A stretch of DNA of 64,000 bases, taken from positions 1-64,000 of the forward strand of contig CAVWEI010000017.1 in NCBI GenBank assembly GCA_963753845.1. Direction: 5' to 3'. This DNA is from Thiosocius sp963753845 (GTDB lineage: Bacteria > Pseudomonadota > Gammaproteobacteria > Chromatiales > Chromatiaceae). The notes under the pieces were generated by a model. It searched no databases, was not told the origin of the DNA, and saw only the letters and a list, made by a program, of their open reading frames with translations. Both the position numbers and the translations under genes were made by a program. Of the stretch, positions 26,549-34,171 are shown piece by piece. The stretch's first letter is position 1; each line of letters opens with the position of its first letter.

Positions 26549-26739
26549 TGCGATCGCTCCTGTTTAAGCCTGTTCGCCTGAGAGGGGAGTTTTATCGGAC
26601 CTTGGGCCCAACAGGGCCATTGCAATTGAATGTGCAAACCACGCGCCACGCTGGCGGGAACAAAAATAACCAAAATGGAGCGGATTGGGTGCCCGGCAGG
26701 TCCTCGGTTGCGTCAAACGCACCCGCTACGACAATTTGT

Positions 26740-27369
26740 CTAGTCGGGCAGGGACAGGTAGCGCCCTTCAAGGGACAAAAAGACCAAACCGAATCGCGCG
26801 ACGGATCTGTAGAAGACGGCCGACCGGGCCTCGCTCAGGTCGCCAAAGAACTGATTCCCCCAGTTTCCCAGGTGATTGTTGAAGAACTGCAGCTGGCGGT
26901 CCATCGGCACCTCTTCCTGAATCAACATGGCCATCACCTCGCACAGGGCGGCGATGTGGTCTTCCGGTTCATGGACGCCTTCGGCGCGTTGAAAACCGAG
27001 CCTCGCGAGATCGGCGCGCAAAAGGCCCAATGGTTTCTCCATCAGAAAGCCGGTCTGATACCAGGATCCGTAGGGCACCAGTTCGCCGCGCCCAAGACCG
27101 ATGAACAGGGCATGGTATTCGTCGCGCAGCGACGCCACGGTGCTGTGGCGGGAGGCGAGCGACAACATGTTCAGGGCCAGGACCAGCTCGGTCTTGTGGT
27201 CCTCCGAATCCGCCTCCAGCCGCGCCACGAATTCAAGCACATCCTCGCCAGGGGCATCGCGCAACAGGGCCGCGAGGACGCTGTACATCCCGGCCCTGCG
27301 GGCCTGTTCTTCCGGAATCGGGGCGTCTGCCGGGGCCATGTGTTGCTGTGGTATCTGGGTATTCATCAT
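26740..27369 (-). CDS. TorD-family chaperone for the formate dehydrogenase
   Basis: A 209-residue all-helical cytoplasmic protein matching TorD/DmsD redox enzyme maturation chaperones. The family signature YHALFIGLGRGELVPYGSWYQTG and the HEPEDHIAALCEVM helix are both present. Such chaperones bind the Tat signal of a molybdoenzyme and hold it until the cofactor is inserted. Placed between the ferredoxin protein and fdhA, it is most likely dedicated to FdhA. It starts 1 bp after the polyferredoxin frame ends. Confidence 0.9.
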   Translation of the reverse strand: MMNTQIPQQHMAPADAPIPEEQARRAGMYSVLAALLRDAPGEDVLEFVARLEADSEDHKTELVLALNMLSLASRHSTVASLRDEYHALFIGLGRGELVPYGSWYQTGFLMEKPLGLLRADLARLGFQRAEGVHEPEDHIAALCEVMAMLIQEEVPMDRQLQFFNNHLGNWGNQFFGDLSEARSAVFYRSVARFGLVFLSLEGRYLSLPD

Positions 27370-29010
27370 CTAATTGTTCTTGCTCAGGTTTGATCGTTCG
27401 CCGGCGAGTCCGCTCTGCATTGCGTCTGTGTCCTGAACCGCGTCCACGACGCGGCAGTCTTCGCACATTTGCAGTCGCCGCCGGGCGCGGTCGGTCTGGA
27501 ACATCGCGTGCTCCGCAAGTTTGCCGAGTATGTTGTCGATCACGCGCCGGGTGGCGAAGGGCTTGCCACATTCCACGCAGCAGAAGGGCGGTTCCTCGTG
27601 CAGCACGACCGGCTGGCGTCGCTTCTCCGGGTCGGCGAGGTAGCGGGCCTCCAGCGTGATTGCGCGCTCGGGGCAGGCATTGGCGCAGATGCTGCACTGT
27701 ACGCAGTTCGACTCGTGGAAGACCAGGCGCGGCGCGTCGTCGCCGGCATTGATCGCGCGCGCCGGGCAGACCGAGGTGCAGCTCATACAAAGCGTGCACT
27801 TTTGCGCATCGACGAGTATCCGTCCGTATGGTGAGCCGGGCGGGATCGCAAAGCTCTCCGGGCGCGCTGCCGAATGCGCCCAAAGGTGATCGATCGCCAG
27901 GCCGGCAAGCTGGCGCTTCTGGTCGCTCGCGGCGAACTCCGCTACCTGCGGCGGCCCGGGGAGCGGGCTGAACCCGCTTTGCGGCGAGGCTATGTCGATC
28001 TCGCGTATCAGGCCGGGGTCGTAACCCAACCCTTTTAGCAACTCGTGGCTGAATGCGATCTGCCTGTCGAGCGCCGCGCGCGCCTTGCCGGGCACGCTGC
28101 CGCCATCGGCCAGCAGTACGCCGTTCGCACCCCAGGCGAGGGAGGCAAGCCAGAGCTCGTGACCGACACTGGCAAGCTCTTCGACCACAATCAGCAGAAT
28201 ATGTGGTGGCGTGGCGGCAAGGGCTTCCGCCTCGCCCTCGGCCACGAACATCACCATCGCATCGGTGCCGCCCGCCTTTGCATAGGTCTTCAACATCAGA
28301 CGCAGGCGCTCAGCGGTGTCACCGGGGCCCGGATAGGCGTAGCGCATGGCGCCGGTAGGGCAGACGGTCGCGCATATGCCGCCCCCCTGACACAGGTTTG
28401 GGTTCACCTCGACCTGTTCGCCGATCGAGATGATGGCCTCGGCGGGGCAGCTGTCGATGCAGCGCCGACAACCGCCCTGGCCCGATCTTGCGTGCGCGCA
28501 GATGCTGGCGTCGTAGTTGAAGTAGCGCGGCTTCTCGAAGGTGCCCACCATGCCGTCAACGGCCAGCACCGCCGTGTCCAGATCACGCGGCTCGCAGCCG
28601 AAATGCCAGTAGCCGGGCGGCGGCAGTTCGCGCCGGATCAGGGGTTCAGTGCCCAGGTCGATGACCATATCGGTGTTTAGGGACTGGAAATTGTGTCTGC
28701 CGCGCTCACCAAGCTCGATCTCGAAGGCCCCGAGGTGGCCACTGATCCGCACGTTCCTGCCGCCCACGGCCGTGGTGGGCACGCCCGGCTCGTCATCACC
28801 GTCGGTCAGCAGTACCTCGGCGTGCAGTGGTCGCTCCAGACGGGCAGCGAGCCATTGTGCCTCTTCACCCCCAACGACGACCACGCGGCCACGCGACTGG
28901 TAGTGGACCACCCCGGTCGGGTCGACACCGAGAGTCTCCACGGCAGACTGGGCGGCGCTTCTGGCGCGTGTGTTGCGAAGTTCATGGGGTTCGCGGTCGG
29001 ATTCATACAT
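27370..29010 (-). CDS. Multi-cluster 4Fe-4S protein (fdh-associated)
   Basis: A 546-residue protein with several ferredoxin motifs. Near residue 170-225 are CRRCIDSCPAEA and CATVCPTGA. Near 415-465 are CTLCMSCTSVCPARA and CVQCSICANACPERA. Additional Cys pairs lie toward the C-terminus (FCCVECGKPF, MCEDC). There is no signal peptide, so it is cytoplasmic. Related proteins are regularly found upstream of fdh operons with DUF3305/3306 and TorD genes, and may supply electrons or clusters for maturation. Start ATG 29010 is preferred over a longer frame that overlaps the DUF3306 gene. Confidence 0.85.
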   Translation of the reverse strand: MYESDREPHELRNTRARSAAQSAVETLGVDPTGVVHYQSRGRVVVVGGEEAQWLAARLERPLHAEVLLTDGDDEPGVPTTAVGGRNVRISGHLGAFEIELGERGRHNFQSLNTDMVIDLGTEPLIRRELPPPGYWHFGCEPRDLDTAVLAVDGMVGTFEKPRYFNYDASICAHARSGQGGCRRCIDSCPAEAIISIGEQVEVNPNLCQGGGICATVCPTGAMRYAYPGPGDTAERLRLMLKTYAKAGGTDAMVMFVAEGEAEALAATPPHILLIVVEELASVGHELWLASLAWGANGVLLADGGSVPGKARAALDRQIAFSHELLKGLGYDPGLIREIDIASPQSGFSPLPGPPQVAEFAASDQKRQLAGLAIDHLWAHSAARPESFAIPPGSPYGRILVDAQKCTLCMSCTSVCPARAINAGDDAPRLVFHESNCVQCSICANACPERAITLEARYLADPEKRRQPVVLHEEPPFCCVECGKPFATRRVIDNILGKLAEHAMFQTDRARRRLQMCEDCRVVDAVQDTDAMQSGLAGERSNLSKNN

Positions 29011-29032
29011 AGATGGGGTGGGGTCTCCGGTT

Positions 29033-29635
29033 CTACTGCGTCTTTTCCGGGAGAAGCGGCACAGCCTCTTCCCCGTCGGTCTGTATTTGCGATGCGCTGG
29101 TCGTCTGCTCCGTTTCGCTGTGTTCAGGGACATCGGCCCCGGCGGTCTGTGGAGGCGATCCGTCTTCGCCTTCCAATATTGACTGCTTGAGGGCCTCCGC
29201 CTGCTTTCTTGCCTCCACCTCGAGCAGGTGGCGCATGTCGGCGGTCACGATATCGCCCAGCGCGGTGAAGGTGGTGAAGTCCTCCGCATAGTCGTCGAGC
29301 GGGTCGATGACATTGAATTCGGCGCCATGAAACAGCTTGCGCAGCGCGGCACGGCGCAGGGTTTCGCTGACCCTGGGCGAGAGAAAGCCGGTGTAGTCCG
29401 AGCCCGCGCCCAGGGAATCCAGCGGGGGCATGTCGGCATCGGTCAGTTCCTCGGCGGGGGCGGTCCCGGTTTCCGCGACGGCGATCGATTCATGCCCTGT
29501 GTCCGTCGTCAGAACATCGGTCTCTGTCTCGGCCAGCCGCGCCTCGGTCTTACGCCGATGAAAACGGTCGAGGAAGGATTCGCCGGGGCGCGGGACCTCG
29601 TCATCCGGCTGGGGTTGCGGCGTCTTGACGCTCAT
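29033..29635 (-). CDS. DUF3306 domain protein (fdh-associated)
   Basis: About 200 residues. The first half is polar and low-complexity (MSVKTPQPQPDDEVPRPGES...). The conserved DUF3306 core is PRVSETLRRAALRKLFHGAEFNVIDPLDDYAEDFT (residues about 95-135). The C-terminus is acidic. The family co-occurs with molybdo/tungsto formate dehydrogenases, with unknown role. ATG 29635 sits in an ATGA overlap with the DUF3305 stop, indicating tight coupling. Confidence 0.85.
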   Translation of the reverse strand: MSVKTPQPQPDDEVPRPGESFLDRFHRRKTEARLAETETDVLTTDTGHESIAVAETGTAPAEELTDADMPPLDSLGAGSDYTGFLSPRVSETLRRAALRKLFHGAEFNVIDPLDDYAEDFTTFTALGDIVTADMRHLLEVEARKQAEALKQSILEGEDGSPPQTAGADVPEHSETEQTTSASQIQTDGEEAVPLLPEKTQ

Positions 29636-30144
29636 GATGGTCCGGCCCCCGGTTCGCCCGCCGACCAGTCGACCAATCTGCGTTTTTTCTTTTTCTCGGG
29701 GAAGTAGTTGGCGATGACGTAGGCCTCGATCCACCGATAGAGTTCAGGAGGCAGGTCGACTGCAAAGATATCGTCTTCCCCCTCGAGATAAGCATGCGCC
29801 TCATCGAAACTGACGCTGACAAGGAAGGGCTGTGGTCGACCATCGTCTTCCGCGATATGGGCTACGACATAGGCGCGTGGCTGGTCGCTGACCAGGTTGT
29901 AGTAATAGCTTTCGCACTCGTCGCGGTGCAGCGCGACCTGGAGGCCACCGACAAGAAAGCGGGCGATGCCCTGATCTTCGCGGAGCAACTGTGGCTCGCT
30001 GTTTTCGGCATGCCGGCCCACGGCGATGCCAGAGGCCGTCCAGACGTGGTCGGCCCATTTGCTGACTGCCGGCCGGCGCTCAAGGATCACCGCGACCGGG
30101 AAGCGCTCCGCCTTTGCAGGCCGATCTTCTGCTGTTGGGTCCAC
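29632..30144 (-). CDS. DUF3305 domain protein (fdh-associated)
   Basis: A 170-residue protein whose core (RFPVAVILERRPAVSKWADHVWTASGI through ALHRDECESYYYNLVSDQPRAYVV) is the DUF3305 domain. The function is unknown, but it pairs with DUF3306 in many fdh operons. It is the first gene of the operon, 39 bp downstream of the predicted sigma-54 promoter. Confidence 0.85.
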   Translation of the reverse strand: MDPTAEDRPAKAERFPVAVILERRPAVSKWADHVWTASGIAVGRHAENSEPQLLREDQGIARFLVGGLQVALHRDECESYYYNLVSDQPRAYVVAHIAEDDGRPQPFLVSVSFDEAHAYLEGEDDIFAVDLPPELYRWIEAYVIANYFPEKKKKRRLVDWSAGEPGAGPS

Positions 30145-30182
30145 CTATCCCGTTCCTCCGCCGCCTGTATCCGGGGTAACTC

Positions 30183-30198
30183 AGCAAGTTGCGTACCA
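30183..30198 (-). promoter_or_regulatory. Sigma-54 promoter of the fdh operon
   Basis: On the minus strand the sequence is TGGTACGCAACTTGCT. It matches TGGCACG-N4-TTGCW at every position except one (C to T), with the invariant GG and GC correctly spaced. Transcription would start about 27 bp upstream of the DUF3305 ATG. Confidence 0.7.
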
Positions 30199-30264
30199 GC
30201 GTCCGATCTGCAGTCGATTGTGGCCGGCCGGCGAAAAAATACCTCGATAAATACTTGGGTGTTG

Positions 30265-30311
30265 GTACAAATTGTCGCAAACGATGGATCGAGACCGGGA
30301 CAAAACTGTAC
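30265..30311. promoter_or_regulatory. Candidate activator sites between the fdh operon and moaA
   Basis: Two palindromic elements: GTACAAATTGTCGC (30265-30278; core ACAA-A-TTGT) and GGGACAAAACTGTAC (30297-30311). They lie about 70-110 bp from both divergent sigma-54 promoters, the usual position for enhancer-binding activator sites. Related sequences occur upstream of tupA (GACATTTTGTCGC at 35745-35757). Confidence 0.45.
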
Positions 30312-30388
30312 ATATAACCGTTGCTACGGGGCCGGGTCATCCTGAGTCAGCCAATGGTTCTCCCCGGATACGGGCTTCCTGGGGTATC

Positions 30389-30404
30389 GGGAATGTTTTT
30401 TGCA
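30389..30404 (+). promoter_or_regulatory. Candidate sigma-54 promoter of moaA
   Basis: GGGAATGTTTTTTGCA has the -24 GG and -12 GC at the correct distance, with TTGCA perfect; it differs from the consensus at the first and fourth positions. It lies 35 bp before the moaA ATG. Weaker than the other two sites. Confidence 0.45.
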
Positions 30405-30438
30405 CACATCACTCCATTCGAAAGGGCGGAATCCCGGC

Positions 30439-31456
30439 ATGACCGAACAAAACAGTCCCGATCAAAACCGGTTGCTGATCGACCGCTTTCAGAGGCGCGT
30501 TAGCTTATCTGCGTATCTCGGTTACCGATCGCTGCGACCTGCGCTGCATCTACTGCATGTCCGAGGATATGAAGTTCCTTCCGCGCGCCAGCCTGCTGTC
30601 GCTCGAGGAGATCGTGCAGATCGGTCGCAGCTTCGTCGATCTCGGTGTCAGCAAGATACGCATCACCGGCGGCGAGCCGCTGCACCGGCGTGACATCCTC
30701 AAGGTGTTTCGTGAGCTCGGTGAATTGGAGGAATTGAAGGATCTTACGGTAACGACCAACGGCACCCAGTTGTCGCGCTTCGCGACCGATCTGCGTGCGG
30801 CGGGTGTTACCCGCATCAATGTCAGCCTCGATACCCTGCGGGCAGACCGCTTCAAGGCCCTGACCCGGACCGGTCGGATCGAGCAGGTCCTGCGCGGCCT
30901 CGATGCGGCCCAGGCCGCCGGCTTCGACCGGGTGAAGCTGAACGCGGTGATCCTGAAGAACCGCAACCATGACGAGGTACACGACCTGGTTGCGTTCGCT
31001 ATCGACCGCGGCCTGGACATCAGTTTCATCGAAGAGATGCCGCTTGGCGTGGTCGGCGATCATGACCGCGCCGAGTGTTATTACTCCAGCGACGAAATCC
31101 GCGCTGATCTGTCCAAAAAGTACCCGCTGATTCCGACGACTGAGACCACCGGTGGGCCCTCGCGCTACTACCGGATTCCCGATGTCGACACCCGGGTCGG
31201 GTTCATTTCGCCGCACAGTCACAATTTTTGCGAGCAGTGCAACCGAGTGCGGCTGACCTCAGAAGGTCGCCTGCTGTTGTGCCTGGGGCAGGAACACAGC
31301 TTGGACCTGCGTCGGGTGGTGCGGGCAAACCCCGGTGACGAGGAGGCCTTGCGCAAGGCGATCCTGGCCTCGATGGACATCAAGCCCCGCGGCCACGATT
31401 TCAACCTCGAGGCCAAACCGGTGATCTTTCGCCACATGAGCCACACCGGGGGTTGA
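30439..31456 (+). CDS. moaA: GTP 3',8-cyclase MoaA, reading frame interrupted by one extra base
   Basis: The radical-SAM enzyme that starts molybdopterin synthesis from GTP. ATG 30439 gives a normal start to LIDRFQRRVS. After a surplus T at 30505/30506 the frame moves to YLRISVTDRCDLRCIYCM, the CxxxCxxC cluster motif. The rest reads SKIRITGGEPLHRRDIL, a second cluster motif in HNFCEQCNRVRLTSEGRLLLCLG, and the terminal GG essential for function. The span is 1018 bases, one over a multiple of three (about 339 residues, normal length). Without the first part the protein would be dead. I suspect a sequencing error because the pathway is otherwise complete. fdhD follows after 6 bp. Confidence 0.9.
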
Positions 31457-31462
31457 TGCGCC

Positions 31463-32368
31463 ATGAGCGGTGTGCAGACAAGGGACAAAGAGTCGTGCGA
31501 TGACGCACGTTCACCTTATCGACCGGAAATGACAGACCTCGGTCTGCGACCTGCACATGAGGTCGTGGCAGTCGATGAGTACGGCGAGGCACGCAGCGGT
31601 TTCGTTGCGGGGGAAAGGGCGCTCACCCTGTTCCTGGATGATCGCGAGATCGTCACCCTGATGACGCTGGGCACCCACCCCGAGATGCTGACGCTTGGGT
31701 ACCTGCTCAATCAGCGTCTCGTTCCCTGTCTGGAGTCGGTCGATTCGATCAGGGTCGATTGGGACAGGAGCGAGGTGCGGGTCGATACGTTCGAACGCAT
31801 CGCGGATCTCGAAGAGAAACTGAAGCACCGCACGGTGACTACTGGCTGTGCGCAGGGCACGGTGTTCGGGCGCATCGGCGAGCAGATCGAAAAGATCCGG
31901 CTGCCGCGACGACAGATTTCGCAGTCGCTGATCTACAGCCTGTTGTCGGAGATCAGCGATCACAACGAGGTCTACCGGCGTGCCGGCGCGGTACATGGCT
32001 GTGCCCTGTGCAGCTGCGATTCGAACGCAGGCCCGGAAATCCATTTGTTCGTGGAAGATGTCGGCAGACACAATGCCGCAGATGCGATCAGTGGCTTTAT
32101 GTGGCTCAACGAAGTCAAAGGCCAGGACAAGTGGTTCTATACCACCGGTCGCCTGACTTCCGAGATGGTCATCAAGGTTGCGCAGATGCAGGTGCCGATC
32201 CTGCTGTCGCGCTCCGGGGTGACGTTCCGGGGGCTTGAACTGGCGCAGAAGATCGGCGTGGTCTTGATAGCGCGTGCCAAGGGGCGGCACTTCCTGGTCT
32301 ATAACGGCGCCGATCAGATCAACTTCGACGCCATTCCTCCTGCGCCCCCTCCCGACAGACGCGGCTGA
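31463..32368 (+). CDS. fdhD: Formate dehydrogenase accessory sulfurtransferase FdhD
   Basis: A 301-residue protein of the FdhD family, which transfers sulfur from IscS to the molybdopterin cofactor so that formate dehydrogenase becomes active. Supporting stretches are MTLGTHPEMLTLGYLLNQ, RRAGAVHGCALCSCD, FVEDVGRHNAADAISG and YTTGRLTSEMVIKVAQMQVPILLSRSG. In E. coli the working loop carries a CxxC pair; here the site reads TTGCAQGT (Cys129, Gly132), keeping only one Cys. A CxxC-like pair appears separately in CALC. It lies immediately after moaA and is probably cotranscribed. Confidence 0.93.
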   Translation: MSGVQTRDKESCDDARSPYRPEMTDLGLRPAHEVVAVDEYGEARSGFVAGERALTLFLDDREIVTLMTLGTHPEMLTLGYLLNQRLVPCLESVDSIRVDWDRSEVRVDTFERIADLEEKLKHRTVTTGCAQGTVFGRIGEQIEKIRLPRRQISQSLIYSLLSEISDHNEVYRRAGAVHGCALCSCDSNAGPEIHLFVEDVGRHNAADAISGFMWLNEVKGQDKWFYTTGRLTSEMVIKVAQMQVPILLSRSGVTFRGLELAQKIGVVLIARAKGRHFLVYNGADQINFDAIPPAPPPDRRG

Positions 32369-32396
32369 GGAACGACACCTTGAAGGCGATCACACC

Positions 32397-33308
32397 ATGT
32401 CCGCCGTGATGCTGCCGCAGAGCGATGTATTCCTGAGCGTCAGGCAGGTTGCCGCTTATCTGCAGCTGAACGAAAAGAAGATCTACACGCTGGTCAACGA
32501 GGGAAAGATTCCTGCCACCAAGGTGACCGGCAAATGGATGTTTCCGCGCGAGCTGATCGATCGCTGGATGATGGACTCGGCCCACGGCGGCCTGTTAACC
32601 GACCGCCTGGTGATCGCCGGTAGCGATGACCCCTTGCTGTACCGTGCAGTGACCGCGTTTGCCCGCGATGTGAACGCCCTGGCCCAGGTAAGTTATACGC
32701 CCACGGGCACCCGTCTCGGGCTCGAACTCCTGCAGGCGAGCAGGGTGGACGTCAGTGCCCTGCACTGGGGCCCCTGCGAGGAGAGTCGTACCCGGCACCC
32801 CGCGTTGCTGCGGCAGCACCCGCAGCACCGCAACTGGGTGCTGATCCGGGCCTTTACCAGGGAACAGGGGCTGATCGTCAGTCACGAGGTTGCGCGTCGT
32901 ACAACCGATCCTGAGCGCCTGATCGGACCGGATTTCCGCTGGGTTCAGCGCCAGCCCGGCGCGGGTGCTCAACGTTTCTTCATGGAGGTCCGCAGGACGG
33001 TGACCGCGGCGGATTCTCTGAATGTCACGGCCACGGCGCTGTCCGAGCGTGAAGCCGCCGCGGCCATCGTGCTCGATCAGGCGGATGTAGCCCCGGGGGC
33101 GCGCGCGGCTGCGACCGAGGCGGGATTGGCCTTCATCCCTTACGGCGTCGAGGCATTCGATTTCGCCTTGCCGCGGAACATCTGGTTCCGGAGGCTGTTC
33201 CAGGAACTCCTGAATCGCCTGCAGTCGGGTGAGTGCCGTCAGGTTGCAGATCTGCTTGGCGGGTATGATTTCGGCGAGAGCGGGGAACTGGTCTGGGGGG
33301 AGGATTGA
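32397..33308 (+). CDS. One-component regulator: excisionase-type HTH plus periplasmic-binding-like domain
   Basis: About 303 residues from ATG 32397. Residues about 8-65 form an excisionase/MerR-type helix-turn-helix (VFLSVRQVAAYLQLNEKKIYTLVNEGKIPATKVTGKW). Residues about 70-290 look like a type-2 periplasmic-binding fold as in LysR/ModA-like ligand domains (LVIAGSDDPLLYRAV...). No signal peptide, so it senses a cytoplasmic ligand. Proteins of this design are seen near molybdenum/tungsten cofactor genes; the ligand may be molybdate, tungstate or a cofactor precursor. It is the last gene of the moaA-fdhD unit. It converges with moeB. Confidence 0.8.
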   Translation: MSAVMLPQSDVFLSVRQVAAYLQLNEKKIYTLVNEGKIPATKVTGKWMFPRELIDRWMMDSAHGGLLTDRLVIAGSDDPLLYRAVTAFARDVNALAQVSYTPTGTRLGLELLQASRVDVSALHWGPCEESRTRHPALLRQHPQHRNWVLIRAFTREQGLIVSHEVARRTTDPERLIGPDFRWVQRQPGAGAQRFFMEVRRTVTAADSLNVTATALSEREAAAAIVLDQADVAPGARAAATEAGLAFIPYGVEAFDFALPRNIWFRRLFQELLNRLQSGECRQVADLLGGYDFGESGELVWGED

Positions 33309-33344
33309 GGCGCCGCTGTTTGTATTGAATCGAAGACGGGGTGC

Positions 33345-34085
33345 TCAGGAGTCACCGCAGACCGGGCAGTCGGGTCGTGCCGGTACGCGGATGCGCTGCC
33401 ACTCCATGCTCGCCGCGTCGAACAGCAGCAGGACACCGCGCAGTTGTTCGCGATGCCCGGTGAGGATCCGCACCGCCTGCAGGGCCTGCAGGCTGCCGAT
33501 GACCCCGACCAGGGGCGCAAGCACACCCTCCATGGCGCAGCTTTCCTCGTTTTCGAGCTGTCGCGGATAGACGCATTGGTAACAGGGTCCACCGTCCGCG
33601 AGTGAGGTCATGATCTGGCCTTCCAACCGGATCGCCGCACCCGTGACCAGGGGGGTGCCGGCGGCGACGGCCAGGCGGTTCAGCCGAAACCGGGTGGCAA
33701 AGTTATCGGTGCAGTCGAGCACCAGGTCTGCGGCCCCGATCTCCCGGGTCAGTTCCCCGGTGTCTAGTTCCCAGTCCAACGCGATGACCTCGCAGGCGGC
33801 GTTGATCGCCTGCAGGCTCCGTTTTGCAGACGACGCCTTGAGTTCACCGATGTCGGACTCGTGATGAATGATCTGGCGTTGCAGGTTCGATGGCTCGACC
33901 CGGTCGAAATCGCTCAGGACCAGGGTGCCGACGCCACTGGCTGCGAGATACATCGCAGCCGGGGAGCCCAGGCCGCCGAGACCCACGATCAGCACCCTCG
34001 ATTCGAGCAGCTTTTGCTGGCCGGTCTCCTGGACCTGTTCCAGCCGGATCTGGCGCGCATAGCGCCGGTACTGCTCCGGTGTCAT
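33345..34085 (-). CDS. moeB: Molybdopterin-synthase adenylyltransferase MoeB
   Basis: A 246-residue E1-like adenylating enzyme. Residues about 28-45 hold the nucleotide-binding VLIVGLGGLGSPAAMYLA loop; ATP-contact residues lie in SDFDRVEPSNLQRQIIH. CTDNFATRF is conserved. Zinc Cys pairs are CYQC and CPVC near the C-terminus. It activates the C-terminal Gly of MoaD for sulfur transfer. No moaD or moaE is in the window. It lies downstream of the sigma-54 regulator gene on the same strand (86 bp gap). Confidence 0.9.
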   Translation of the reverse strand: MTPEQYRRYARQIRLEQVQETGQQKLLESRVLIVGLGGLGSPAAMYLAASGVGTLVLSDFDRVEPSNLQRQIIHHESDIGELKASSAKRSLQAINAACEVIALDWELDTGELTREIGAADLVLDCTDNFATRFRLNRLAVAAGTPLVTGAAIRLEGQIMTSLADGGPCYQCVYPRQLENEESCAMEGVLAPLVGVIGSLQALQAVRILTGHREQLRGVLLLFDAASMEWQRIRVPARPDCPVCGDS

Positions 34086-34171
34086 GCCCGTTTAAACACG
34101 GAGGGTTCAGGTCTGAACGAGGGGATTGGCCGCATGTCGAGGTCAGCCCCGGTTCGACCTTGTTGAGCAGG

